Below, in pieces: positions 35,875 to 48,289 of a DNA stretch of 64,000 nucleotides (positions within the stretch are counted from its first letter, which is position 1; each line of letters starts with the position of its first letter). A program made the translations under genes and the position numbers. This DNA is from Balaenoptera acutorostrata (lineage: Eukaryota; Chordata; Mammalia; Artiodactyla; Balaenopteridae). The notes beneath the pieces are model-generated. The model saw nothing but the letters and a program-made list of their open reading frames with translations, did not search any database and had not been told where the DNA came from. The stretch spans positions 61,624,405-61,688,404 of the forward strand of contig NC_080067.1 of the NCBI RefSeq assembly GCF_949987535.1, read 5' to 3'.

Positions 35875-36235
35875 CTTGTCCCATTCTGACCTGAGGGTAT
35901 TTATGCTTGCTAATCCCTCTGCCTGGAATGCTTTCCCCCAAATATCTGCATGGCTGGTTCCCTCACGTCCTTTATGTCTCAAGCCTATGACACACTACTG
36001 AAAATTTTAGCTGTCACTCTGGTTCCTCTTCCCTGCTTTGTCTTCACCATACTTATTACCATATAATATACTATATCACTCTCATCTGTTTTGTTTATCT
36101 GTTGCCCCTCACTAGAGCATATGCTCAGGAAGGCATGGCTTTTGTAATGTTTCCTACCACCAAATCCTGTAACAGTGCTTGGTGCCTCATGTGTATTCAG
36201 TAGATATTTATAGCACAGTTGACTGAAAGAACAAA
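35875..36235 (+). repeat. L2 LINE 3' end
   Basis: 'ctgcctggaatgctttcccc', 'caaatatctgcatggctggt', 'cctcactagagcatatgctc' and 'acagtgcttggtgcctcatg' match the L2 ORF2 C-terminus and 3' UTR in order. It is the longest L2 piece in the window. Confidence 0.8.
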
Positions 36236-36334
36236 TGTAGAGAAACACAATGGTTCCAAACAGTTCACTTTAAAACAATTATTTTAGATGGCAATACAGT
36301 TCTAAGCTGAGTATTCATGTTCTTTCCCTGTGGC

Positions 36335-36545
36335 AGGCAGCTTTTGTGTGATGTGAGTCAGCATTGGATAGCTGTTGTGATCACCTGTGTAACCTTGGGC
36401 AAGTCACCTGATCCCTTTGTGTCTCAGTTTCTGCACCTATAAAATAGGACAGTAAAGTCCCTACCTCATAGGATTATTGAGTTAATATGTTTACATGTGT
36501 TTGGCATATAGCAATTGCTGTGTAAGTGTTTACTAGGATTATTTA
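36335..36545 (+). repeat. MIR SINE
   Basis: 'gtaaccttgggcaagtcacc', 'gtgtctcagtttctgcacct' and 'ctacctcataggattattga' are the MIR core in order. Confidence 0.8.
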
Positions 36546-36549
36546 CTTT

Positions 36550-38300
36550 TCTTTTATGGATTTGAGTTTGGCTCTCCTATCCACTATGTCTTCCAGGACT
36601 ATGAGGACAGACCAGTTACTTTGGGCTTTTCTTCAAACAGAGTTTCACTATTTCCTTCTGTGTGGACTATGCAGGCTTTGCCCAAGTACTTGCCTTTAAG
36701 CCTTCCCACCTTTAGCACCTCACTCTGGTCACCTTTTATAGGTGACCTTTTCTCACCTTAACTTCCCTCATCTTCCTTTGTACCCACACTTCTGGACATG
36801 GAGTATGTGCTCAGGCAGCTTCTCTGTTCATCATTATCTCCATCGGCTTTGATATTTCCCCTGGTGTTTCTATTCCAAGGTATAATCTATTCCTTCTGTT
36901 CTTCACTGCACCACACAGAACTGTTATCTGAATTTCATCATTCTGCAACACCCAGTCTTTGCCATATGCTTTTCTGTCCCTGACCATGAAGTGTATTCTG
37001 TATCTATCATGCAAACAAACAAAAGGAGAAACAAAAGCTTTGCTTAAATGTTTTTAATTGACATTTTACCCACTTACACTGATGATGAGAAAATGCCACT
37101 CTCTTCTTATTCAATCAGTTGCTTTGTTTGGCCTCCCTACTTTCATTTTCTCAGCTTAGACCTAAGAACCTAATGGAACCCTGACTGTTTCTTTTAGATG
37201 TGGAACAAACTGTCTTCATAAAGTTGAGGTTCTTGAGTATCAGTGTGTCCAGTGGATCTTGAGCAGCAGTTCAAGCTTTGTCTCTCTCCCATCCCAGATC
37301 TTTGAGGTCTTACAGAACAGGTCCACAGAGGCTTACCTTCCAGATTGGGCCCTTCTGGTACAGGGAACTGGATGCACCCCTATGACATTTCTATCCCTGG
37401 AGCCACTGGGAGCTCAAGGCTGCTGCCCACAGTTTCTATACTTGGGATAGTGCAGAAAAGCTGCCTCTAGGTAAGAAGTGGACCCTGTTGCAGTAGCAGG
37501 GACTCATTTTGGATATTTAACAAAGTGGAGAAAAATGTTAAACAAACTAATATTATTTTTACATAAAAGACCCTCTTTTTTGCTGTAATGCATCCTGGAT
37601 TCAGCAGCCAAAAGCAGAAAAGTGAAAAATGGACTTTTCCCTTATAGACTCTATGTTTACTCCATAGCTGACAGTAAGTTAAAAATACTTGGCTGGTGAG
37701 AAAGGTGAGAAATGGATGATTCAGTCCCTCCAAATTAAGAATCTGCTGCTGAAACGGAAGGCTGGTCAGATCCAGCGTTGCGAGGCATTGTTTTTAGGTT
37801 CTTTCCTACTAGTTAAATTTCAAAGTAGTGAGAAGCAGGGGCTGCCTGTATCGAGACATAAAAACCTTTATAAAAGTGACAAAAAATGTCAACATGAAAA
37901 TTTTGTAGAAAAACAGTTTTAACGCTTCCTCTTAGTTAGAAACACTAGGGAGAACACATAACATAGGAGTTCTTGTTACAAACCTGGGCCCTGTTCGCTG
38001 AACACTTTCCTCTCTTCGGGCACCTTATCTCATTTAAGATGCCATCACAGGACCTGCTTATGACCCTGGCCTGCTCGCTCTCCCACAGCTGCTTAGTTTT
38101 GGCTCCCAGTCACTCAAGGTGCTAATTGTGCTTATGAATACCTCCCAGCTATTCTTAACACGTTGTTTCAAACAGTTCTGCTTGGCATTTAGAGATGAAT
38201 TTTGACTTTCTTTTTCCCCAGTGCTGACACTCCAGGCTCTGCTGGGTTAAGAGCTCCTACTTTTGACTGTTAACTTCTATTTCTTCACCTCTAACACTGT
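36550..38300. other. Unannotated unique sequence
   Basis: No gene recognised. 36590-37020 is pyrimidine-rich and may hold a decayed L2, but not enough to call. Ends at a T18 homopolymer (about 38302-38319). Confidence 0.4.
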
Positions 38301-38324
38301 CTTTTTTTTTTTTTTTTTGCCACA

Positions 38325-39215
38325 GCCAACTTCCTTTTTATTTTGTTGAATCAATTTTTATTTTAGAGTAGTTTTAGAAAAATACAGAAAAAGCAAAACT
38401 ATAGTCCAGGGAATTCCCCAAAATCCATGGCCCAGTTTCCCCTATTGTTAGAATCTGACATTAGTATGGCATACTTGAACTGATACTGATGCATTACTTT
38501 TAACTAAAGTCCGTACTATGTCCTTAGATTTTTCTTAATGTCCTTTTCCCCTTCCAGAATCCCATCCAGGACACCACATTACATTCAGAAGTCATATCTC
38601 TTTAGGCTTCCCTTGACTGTGACAGTTTTTAAAAAACTCTTCTGGTTTTTGAAGATCTTGACAGTTTTGGAAAGTCCTACTCAGCTATTCTGTAGACTAT
38701 CCCTCAATAAGGATGTATTTGTTTTCCTCATGAGTAGACTGGGGTTATGAGTTTTGTGAAAAACAAAAACAAAAGCAAAACAAAACAACCAAAAAAACAC
38801 ACACAGCAATAATACACCATACTCATCACATCTTATCAAGTATACATGCTATAAATGTGACTTATCACTAGTGTTTGCCTTAATAACCTGATTGAGGTAG
38901 TGTTTGCCAGATTTCTCCACTGTAAAGTTATTCTTTCCCCCTGCTTTCACACTATACTCTTTGGAAGGAAGTTACTGTACACAGCTCATACTTAAAGAGT
39001 GAGTGAGGAATTATGTTCAACCTCCTTGAGGGTGAAGTACCTACGTAAATTATTTGAAATTCTTCTGCAAGGGGGATTTGTCTATTCTCCTCCATTCATT
39101 CATTCATTATTTAATCTTTAAAACTTTAATATTGGTATGTACACATGGTTATGTGTTTTGTATTTTTGGTTGTAATCCAATGCTTCTTTATTTTGTTGCT
39201 CAAATTGGGAACCAA
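38325..39215 (-). mobile_element. Old L1M-class 3' UTR
   Basis: 'gttagaatctgacattagta', 'tggcatacttgaactgatac', 'atcccatccaggacaccaca', 'tgaggtagtgtttgccagat' and 'ttggaaggaagttactgtac' match in order the long 3' UTR of old mammalian L1s, reversed. An A/C-rich insertion lies at about 38757-38805. No coding part remains. Confidence 0.75.
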
Positions 39216-40690
39216 CTTAAATTTTTAAATAATCACTTGTTACTACCCTTCCCTTAACATTCTTGATTATTATAAGCAGAATAGTATGGTTCAGAGTTTA
39301 AACCATATCAACTCAATTCTAGACAACTGTTTACAAAGGTTTTCTTCCAGATCCTTCCCTTCTTTTCTCTTCCATAATCTTAAGACATTTACAAAAATAA
39401 TTTATGCATAGAACCCTGCTGATGAAAATGCTTCCAGTTTTAGAAAGCTGCCCAAACTCACTGAATTACTGCCCACCCTCGACTCCACTTTGCCAATTTA
39501 GTTAGTTTTCATCATGTCTTCTATGCAGCATCTTGAACACTGGCACTCAATAAGTATGAAATGGTAATCAATACCAGGCATGAAATATTCTCTGTTGAGA
39601 AATTATTGAATAGAAACAAAAGTTATCAAGGTATAATAAAATTAATTTCCTTTCATAGCTGGTTCATCCAGTTTGAACTTTCTAGATACAAAAGATACAA
39701 CATTATATTGTCCAAAATATAATGAAAATCTATTTCCAGAAGCCTTTTTGAGGGCAGATGGACATTTTGAGCTCATAAATCTGTTGCTCATTATAGATTT
39801 TTCTTTGTTATATTTTTCAAGTTCATCTTAAGCCAGAAATGCCTGTGTGACCCCATGTGATTGAGATTCTGAATTTTCACTTTCCTACCACGTTCAAGCA
39901 GTTGGTTCCTTTGCCTGAGGAAGGGATGGCTTGTTATTACTTGACTAAAATATTCTATTATAGTGGTCTTCACATATTCTTCTCTTTTGAGTTACCAGGC
40001 ACATGTACCATTCCAGTTATTGGAAATGGAGGTCAGAAAATCTGTACTTACTCAACAGAAAAAAATGCCCTTTTAAATGTTGTTCCCTGGTTGACGTGAA
40101 TCCAGCGTTCTTTAAGAATGATTACCACTTTGTTCTGTGGCAGTCACTGGAATGCTTTCTGTAAGAGTGGAATGACTCTTGTTTCATCCTGGCTGCCTAT
40201 GGTGGGTCTCCTCAGTGTCTCTGATGCATGATGTTTGCAAAGCCAGATCACTCTTCTCGGTGGGGGCTTCCCAGTTTATTACTGCTCTGGCCTAGCCCTT
40301 TCAATGCTAAAGGATGGTGTATGACACATTTACCTGCTCTGTAGTGTTGAAGTTATAATTTTTAAAATTCCATGGCTCATTTAACAAAGGAATTGAAAGT
40401 AACAGGCTTCTAGTTGGTATTTTCTTTTGGGCCCATTTATGTAAATGTTCTGAGATTGCTCTCTGATTACCCACTTTTGAGCCTAGCAGTGTGTGTAGAG
40501 TACACAAACATACAGCTGATTGGGTGGTGTCAGAGTTAGCACTAGGAAAATGAGGATGGTGCTTGCAAAGGGGCCACAGGCATGGTGTAAGACCTCAGCA
40601 CGGGCGGCTGACAGCACCTAACATAGCGGCTGACTCTTATGTTAGAGGTATATAATGCCTGCTCTCTTATTCTCAGAGCACTGGAGAAAG
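39216..40690. other. Unannotated AT-rich unique sequence
   Basis: No gene or repeat recognised. Confidence 0.4.
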
Positions 40691-40691
40691 A

Positions 40692-40860
40692 CTTTGGGTT
40701 TGGGATCTGTTGTTTTGAGCTCCACTTCTGGCTTTGCCTCCAACTGGTTGTGAAATTAACCACAAGTCATTTAAACTCTCTAGATTGCTGCTGCCTTGTT
40801 TGCAACTAAGCAGATTAGACTGAGACACTTTTAACTCTAAGGTCCTGTGATCCTTTAACA
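40692..40860 (+). repeat. MIR SINE, diverged
   Basis: 'gctccacttctggctttgcc', 'tggttgtgaaattaaccaca' and 'agtcatttaaactctctaga' follow the MIR order. Confidence 0.55.
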
Positions 40861-41019
40861 GATTTTGAAAAATGTTCACAAAAGTGCCTTATTTGCCAGG
40901 TTAACATAGAATTGAATTTTGTGCATATAAAAAAAATAAAGATAGGTTTAACCATCTCTCTTTTATTGAAAACACAGCAAGATGAAAGAATAAAATGGAT
41001 TTGAATACATCCCTTCCAC

Positions 41020-41105
41020 ACAGATTTGTTGAGTGCATTGTATTAAGGATACAATTGTGAATAAGACACAGTCCCTGCCCTCAAACTTGCTAAAGTTTAG
41101 ACATG
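41020..41105 (-). repeat. L2 3'-end fragment
   Basis: 'ttgttgagtgcattgtatta' and 'cacagtccctgccctcaaac' are the reversed L2 terminus. Confidence 0.55.
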
Positions 41106-43440
41106 AAACATGTCAGTTCTTCCCCCTCTTCTCTACACTCCTACCCTAACCTGAAGGAAACCTAGGGCTGTCATCAAATCTCTGGTTGGCTTTTTCCAAA
41201 AGCTCCAATATCCCAAGGTTGCAGATGGGTGGGGCTGAGACTCTTTAGGAGCTAAAGTGAATTCAAGAGATTGCCTAAAAGTGAAAGTTCCTCTAGTCTC
41301 AGCATTGTCAGGTTCTTGTACTGTAAATCATTATCCAACCTATTTATTATCTAGTTCCCAAGCTGTTAGCATATATAGTGCCTTTTTGCAGATAAGGATA
41401 TGTATCCTCTCTAGACAAATTGCGTAAATGTGGCTCCTCTGTGGACCAATTAGGGAAAGGCCCCCTTCCTACAGGCTCCAGCCCCTCATCAGGGTATGCG
41501 GTGCCTTGAGCACGTGGCAAGATCTCAGCCCCCCCGTCCTGCCCCTCAGAGGATGCCCCACAGAACCTGCACCACTGCCTATGGGCAACCTTGCCAGCAA
41601 ATCCATAAGAGGCTTCCTCAGAACAATGCTTCTCTCCACACATTTACCAGGAAAGATGTGCTCTCTGGGAGTTGCTATCCTAACAGCACCAGGCTGTTAA
41701 GACAGCGTCTATTTCTTCATGTTTAAAATACGGCACCATATGTGTGAGTTGCCTCAGGGTTTGGGTGACAATGCATCCTATTTTTGTCAGATTGCTCTGG
41801 TTTTTACTACTTTTTTCCCCCACAGTGTCCTGAGAAGTCCTTCTGAGTAGCAACGTGTCCCCTTTGAAAAATCAAACCACCCCTGCAGGATCACAGCTCT
41901 TGAAATGAGACTCTGTAGTCGAATGTTTAGAAGCCCAGCAGCCAATGGCTCTGTGAAAGCCTGATTCTCTACCACATGCATTCTAATTTAATTGGCCTAA
42001 TTAATTTAGGCTGATGTGACTAAGTGATCAATCAGGTTTGAGTTATGAGATATTGAAAAATGGAATTAGAGAAGAAAAAGGGCATTTGGCAAATTGACTA
42101 CAGGACAGGGGAGCTGCGAAGTCTTGATTTAACAATTGGATACTTGCTTTTTATTTTTTTCCCCATCCCTTGAATGCTAAGTCATAACAAAACCTACTTT
42201 GGTGTTCTTGCTTGCTCGTGTTTCATTGGAATTCATTTTGCAATTCCCCCTCTGTTTTGATTCAAAATGCTTTTCTATCAAACACAATAAGCCAGAAATT
42301 CTGCCTTGTATGAAACATTCAAGAACCAATGAATGCCTACTATCTAGAAAAGTGAAATGTCCCTATTGAATTCTTGTTATCCTTAGACATTGTTAATATG
42401 TTCTGTGAAAAAAAAAAATGCAAAAGAAAACATGAGTTTTAACTTTGACATGTAACATTAGTTCCGTTTAAACATTAGCTACTCTGTTCCTGTTTGTCTG
42501 GTTAAATGGGTGATTGGCCAAGGAGGGAATTTCAGTGAGTGGATTTTTCCCTCCCTCTTTTTGAATGGCTGTTAAGTGGGAGGAAGTCCTTCGGTCATCT
42601 CAGGCCAGTAACTGAAACGGCTTGAGACAGACATTCTTCCAGCTCTGGGAAGGTTAGAAATTGGGTAAACTTATCAAGCTTGGCCGGTTTTCCAGTTGAC
42701 TTGCTGTGTCTGAGGTAAATATGGGTACTCTGCAGCATGTGGAGTTCTGCTGTTCATTTACAAAGATCTAGGGGCTTGCTTTTGTTTTTTAAAAGGTTGA
42801 TTTTGTTTTAGAACTTCAGGCAAACTTATAGAATGAGTATAAATTGGCTCCTCCACTCTGGGAGCAGGAAGTTTTATATTTCTTCATGTTCAAATAAATC
42901 TGGCTCTGTTTCCTCCTGACCCTGCAAGGTTGTTGAGAATTTAATCTCATCTGTTTTTGCCCTGCAAATTCTTTTGGTCATTCAAGGAAACTGAGGGTCT
43001 TATACATTCCAGAAAATTTGAGGAAGGGCCTATGGTCTGGCTGCTGAAGTGGCTCACTGAAAAGCGTTTGGATTTGGTGGCACAGTCTGCATGTCCAACT
43101 TGGCCACTGTATCTTTGATCCCTCCTGAGCCACGGGGCCCAGGATTTAGACCTAGACATCATGTTACCTCATTAGCAGTTCCACATTGCATGCGCATCAG
43201 GTCCACCAGGATAGAGTCATGTCTTTCAGAAACTTCTGAGCTTTTTCCGTCTTGAACGATCCAGCTATTTACTTTGGGAGCCTAACCTTCTGAAACTCTC
43301 TTCCTTGGAGTGACATCCAGGTTATAAATCCTTGCTCTCCCCTTGAGATGTAGGTAAGGAAAAGTAGCTTTCATTCTTTCACAATAAACTCACAAAGTTA
43401 AATTCTTAGTCTGTATTCCTTGCCATATTTGATTTCTTCT
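41106..43440. other. Unannotated unique sequence
   Basis: No exon recognised. A GC-richer patch at 41430-41660 has motif-free frames on both strands. An AT-rich patch at 41983-42010 holds clustered TAATTA-type motifs. 42480-43300 is ordinary unique sequence. Confidence 0.4.
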
Positions 43441-43544
43441 TATTTTTTTTTTTTTTTTTAATTCTTGAACTGTTGAGTAAGCTACCAGCATACATAGTAA
43501 AGAGTTAGGTCACCAGGAAATAATCTTTGATGTCTGTGATAATT

Positions 43545-43565
43545 TTGTTGTTGTCATTTCTTTTT
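43545..43565. repeat. SINE target-site duplication, left (21 bp)
   Basis: Starts 'ttgttgttgtcatttc' and runs five T further. Exact copy at 43867-43887. Confidence 0.92.
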
Positions 43566-43866
43566 TTTTTTTTTTTTTTAAATTTATTTATTTATTTATT
43601 TATTTTTGGCTGTGTTGGGTCTTCGTTTCTGTGCGAGGGCTTTCTCCAGTTGCGGCAAGCGGGGGCCACTCTTCATCGCGGTGCGCGGGCCTCTCACTAT
43701 CGCGGCCTTTCGTTGCAGAGAACGGCTCCAGACGCGCAGGCTCAGTAGTTGTGGCTCACGGGCCTAGTTGCTCCGCGGCATGTGGGATCTTCCCAGACCA
43801 GGGCTCGAACCCGTGTCCCCTGCATCGGCAGGCAGACTCTCAACCACTGCGCCACCAGGGAAGCCC
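43566..43866 (-). mobile_element. CHR-type tRNA-derived SINE
   Basis: Inverted head 'gcgccaccagggaagccc' at right, inverted B box 'gggctcgaaccc', inverted (ATTT)n and poly-T tail at left. A perfect 21 bp target-site duplication indicates a comparatively young insertion. Confidence 0.96.
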
Positions 43867-43887
43867 TTGTTGTTGTCATTTCTTTTT
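43867..43887. repeat. SINE target-site duplication, right
   Basis: Exact copy of 43545-43565. Confidence 0.92.
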
Positions 43888-44022
43888 CCTTTCCTTTTTT
43901 CATAGGGGAAATTATGAAGTCATCTTTCTCATTGCTATCCTCTTTAAGTCCAAGAGCAAAGTACTTCAAAAGGGCAGTCTTTGTGGTTCACATGGAATGT
44001 AAATAGCTCAAATGGCCCCACT

Positions 44023-44036
44023 TCTAAGAAGTCTTT
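44023..44036. repeat. Candidate target-site duplication of L1 copy B, left
   Basis: 'tctaagaagtcttt' resembles 'tctaataagccttc' at 51348-51361, about three mismatches in 14. Divergence implies an older insertion than copy A, or a wrong call. Confidence 0.45.
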
Positions 44037-44284
44037 TTTTTTTTTTTTTGGGTAACATCTTTATTGGAGTATGATTGCTTTACAATGGTGTGTTACTTTC
44101 TGCTTTATAACAAAGTGAATCAGCTATACATATACATATATCCCCATATCTCCTCCCTCTTGCGTCTCCCTACCACCCTCCCTAACCCACCCCATCCCAC
44201 CCCTTTAGGTGGTCGCAAAGCACCGAGGTGATCTCCCTGTGCTATGCGGCTGCTTCCCACTAGCTATCTATTTTACGTTTGGTA

Positions 44285-44308
44285 GTGTATATATATATAT
44301 ATATATAT
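44285..44308. repeat. (TA)n expansion within L1 copy B 3' UTR
   Basis: The site reads 'gtgtatatatgtcc' in copy A (about 12390), while copy B has an uninterrupted TA run here. Confidence 0.85.
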
Positions 44309-44433
44309 CCATGCCACTGTCTCACTTCGTCCCAGCTTACTCTTCCCCCTCCCTGTGTCCTCAAGTCCATTCTCTACATCTGCATCTTTATTCCTGTCCT
44401 GCCCTTAGGTTCTTCAGAACCTTTTTTTTTCTT

Positions 44434-47400
44434 TTAGACTCCATATATATGGGTTAGCATATGGTATTTGTCTTTTTCTTTCTGACTTACTTCACTCTGT
44501 ATGACAGACTCTAGGTCCATCCACCTCACTACAAATACCTCAATTTCCTTTCTTTTTTATGGCTGAGTAATATTCCATTGTATATATGTACCACATCTTC
44601 TTTATCCATTCATCTGTCGATGGACACTTAGGTTGCTTCAGTGTCCTGGCTATTGTAAATAAAGCTGCAGTGAACATTGTGGTACATGACTCTTTTTGAA
44701 TTATGGTTTTCTCAGGGTATATGCCCAGTAGTGGGAGTGCTGGGTCGTATGGTAGTTCTATTTTTAGATTTTTAAGGAACTGGCATACTGTTCTCTATAG
44801 TGGGGGTATCAATTTGCATTCCCACCAACAGTGCAAGAGGGTTCCCTTTTCTCCACACCCTCTCCAGCATTTATTGTTTGTAGACTTTTTGATGATGGCC
44901 ATTCTGACTGGTGTGAGGTGATACCTCATTGTAGTTTTGATTTGCATTTCTCTAATGATTAGTGATGTTTAGCATCCTTTCATGTGTTTGTTGGCAATCT
45001 GTATATCTTCTTTGGAGAAATGTCTATTTAGGTCTTCTAACCATTTTTGGATTGGGTTGCTTGTTTTTTGATATTGAGCTGCATGAGCTGCCTGTATATT
45101 TTGGAGATTAATCCTTTGTCAGTTGCTTCATTGGCAAATATTTTCTCCCATTCTGAGGGTTGTCTTTTCGTCTTTTGTTTATGGTTTCCTTTGCTGTGCA
45201 AAAGCTTTTAAGTTTCATTAGGTCCCATTTGTTTATTTTTGTTTTTCTTTCCATTTCTCTAGGAGGTGGATCAAAAAGGATCTTGCTGTGATTTATGTCA
45301 TAGAGTGTTCTGCCAATGTTTTCCTCTAAGAATTTTACAGTGTCTGGCCTTACATTTAGGTCTTTAATCCATTTTGAGTTTATTTTTTGTGTATGGTGTT
45401 AGGGAGTGTTCTAATTTCATTCTTTTACATGTAGCTGTCCAGTTTCCCCAGCATCACTTATTGAAGAGACTGTCTTTTCTTGCGTCCTTTATCAAAAATA
45501 AGGTGACCATAGGTGCGTGGATTTATCTCTGGGCTTTCGATCCTGTTCCATGGATCTGTATTTCTGTTTTTGTGCCAGTACCATACTGTCTTGATTACTG
45601 TAACTTTGTAGTATAGTCTGAAGTCTGGGAGCCTGATTCCTCCAGCTCCATTTTTCTTTCTCAAGATTGCTTTGGCTATTCGAGGTCTTTTGTGTTTCCG
45701 TACAAATTGTGAATGTTTTTGTTCTAGTTCTGTAAAAAATGCCATTGGTAGTTTGATAGGGATTGCATTGAATCTGTAGATTGCTTTGGGTAGCAGAGTC
45801 ATTTTCACAATGTTGATTCTTCCAATCCAAGAACATGGTATATCTCTCCATCTGTTTGTTTCATCTTTAATTTCTTTCATCAGTGTCTTACAGTTTTCTG
45901 CATACAGGTCTTTTGTCTCCTTAGGTAGGTTTATACCTAGGTATTTTGTTCTTTTTGTTGCAATGGTAAATAGGAGTGTTTCCTTAATTTCTCTTTCAGA
46001 TTTTTCATCATTAGTGTATAAGAATGCAAGAGATTTGTGTGCATTAATTTTGTATGCTGCTACTTTACCAAATTCATTGATTAGCTCTAGTAGTTTTCTG
46101 GTAGCAGGTTTAGGATTCTCTATGTATAGCGTCATGTCATCTGCAAACAGTGACCACTTTACTTCTTCTTTTCCGATTTGGATTCCTTTTTCTTCTCTGA
46201 TTGCTGTGGCTAAAACGTCCAAAACTATGTTGAATAATAGTGGTGAGAGTGGACAACCTTGTCTTGTTCCTGATCTTAGAGGAAATGGTTTCAGTTTTTC
46301 ACCATTGAGAACAACGTTGGCTGTGGGTTTGTCATATACAGCCTTTATTATGTTGAAGTAAATTCCCTCTGTGCCTACTTTCTGGAGGGTTTTTTTTATC
46401 ATAAATGGGTGTTGAATTTTGTCAAAAGCTGTTTCTGCATCTATTGAGATGATCATATGGTTTTTCTCCTACAATTTGTTAATATGGTGTACCACATTGA
46501 TTGATTTGCATATGTTGAAGAATCCTTGCATTCCTGGGATAAACCCCATTTGATCATGGTGTATGATCCTTTTAATGTGCTGTTGGATTCTGTTTGCTAG
46601 TATTTTGTTGAGGATTTTGCATCTGCGTTCATCAGTGATATTGACCTGTAGTTTTCTTTCTTTGTGACATCTTTGTCTGGTTTTGGTATCTGGGTGATGG
46701 TGGCCTCATAGAATGAGTTTGGGAGTGTTCCTCCCTCTGCTATATTTTGGAAGAGTTTGAGAAGGATAGGTGTTAGCTCTTCTCTAAATGTTTGATAGAA
46801 TTCGCCTGTGAAGCCATCTGGTCCTGGGCTTTTATTTGTTAGAAGATTTTTAATCACACTTTCAATTTCAGTGCTTGTGATTGGTCTGTTTATACTTTCT
46901 ATTTCTTCCAGGTTCAGTCTCGGAAGGTTGTGCTTTTCTAAGAATTTGCCCATTTCTTCCAGGTTGTCCATTTTATTGGCATATAGTTGCTTGTAGTAAT
47001 CTCTCATGATCCTTTGTATTTCTGCAGTGTCAGTTGTTACTTCTTTTTCATTTCTAATTCTATTGTTTGAATCTTCTCCCTTTTTTTTCTTGATGAGTCA
47101 GGCTAATGGTTTATCAATTTTGTTTATCTTCTCAAAGAACCAGCTTTTAGTTTTATTGATCTTTGCTATTGTTTCCTTCATTTCTTTTTCATTTATTTTT
47201 GATCTGATCTTTATGATTTCTTTCCTTCTGCTAACTTTGGGGTTGTTTTGTTCTTTTTTCTCTAATTGCCTTAGGTGTAGGGTTAAGTTGTTTATTTGAG
47301 ATGTTTCTTGCTTCTTAAGGTAGGATTGTATTGCTATAAACTTCCCTCTTAGAACTGCTTTTGCTGCATCCCATAGGTTTTGGGTCGTCGTGTTTTCATT

Positions 47401-48232
47401 GTCATTTGTTTCTAGGTATTTTTTTAATTTCCTCTTTGATTTCATCAGTGATCTCTTGGTCATTTAGTAGTGTATTATTTAGCCTCCATGTGTTTGTATT
47501 TTTTTACAGATTTTTTCTTGTACTTGATATCTGGTCTCATAACGTTGTGTTCGCAAAAGATACTTGATACGATTTCAATTTTTTCTAATATACAAAGGAT
47601 TAATTTGTGACCCAAGATATGTTCTACTCTGGAGAATGTTCCATGAGCATGTGAGAAGAAAGTGTATTCTGTTGTTTTTGGACAGAATGTCCTATAAATA
47701 TCAATTAAGTCCATCTTGTTTAACGTATCATTTAAAGCTTGTGTTTCCTTATTTATTTTCATTTTGGATGATCTGTCCATTGGTGAAAGTGGGGTGTTAA
47801 AGTCTCCTACTCTGATTGTGTTACTGTCGTTTTCCCCATTTATGGCTAGTAGTATTTGCCTTATGTATTGATGTGCTCCTATGTTGGGTGCATAAATATT
47901 TACAATTGTTATATCTTCTTCTTGGATTGATCTCTTGATCATTATGTAGTGTCCTTCTTTGTGTCTTGTAATAGTCTTTGTTTTAAAGTCTATTTTGTCT
48001 GATATGAGAATTGCTACTCCAGCTTTCTTTTGATTTCCATTTGCATGGAATATCTTTTTCATCCCCTCACTTTCAGTCTGTATGTGTCTCTAGGTCTGAA
48101 GTGGGTCTCCTGTAGACAGCATATATACAGGTCTTGTTTTTGTATCCATTCAGCCAGTCTGTGTCTTTTGGTTGGTGCATTTAATCCATTTACATTTAAG
48201 GTAATCATCAATATGTATGTTCCTATTACCAT
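44434..48232 (-). pseudogene. L1 copy B ORF2, broken but with intact RT core
   Basis: Start ATG complementary to 48230-48232, stop near 44434. The span of 3799 nt is close to the roughly 3.8 kb of a normal ORF2. Open pieces: endonuclease (47475-48062, with 'GDFNTPLSPMDRSS'), linker (47098-47463), pre-RT (46597-47007, '[16 protein letters not shown]') and RT (45458-46456). The RT piece keeps the region-A '[18 protein letters not shown]', '[14 protein letters not shown]' and the FADD catalytic motif (GAC-GAT region complementary to about 46136-46141). A frameshift near 48058, next to the endonuclease N-terminus, and further stops separate these pieces. Confidence 0.92.
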
Positions 48233-48289
48233 TTTCTTAATTGTTTGGGTTTGTTATTGTAGGTCTTTTCCTTCTCTTGTGTCTTCTGC

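Noticed and set aside
41347..41700. GC-richer patch with 90-98 codon frames on both strands, considered as an exon
   Set aside because: No conserved protein motif and no matching splice-site pair. The two strands are equally open.
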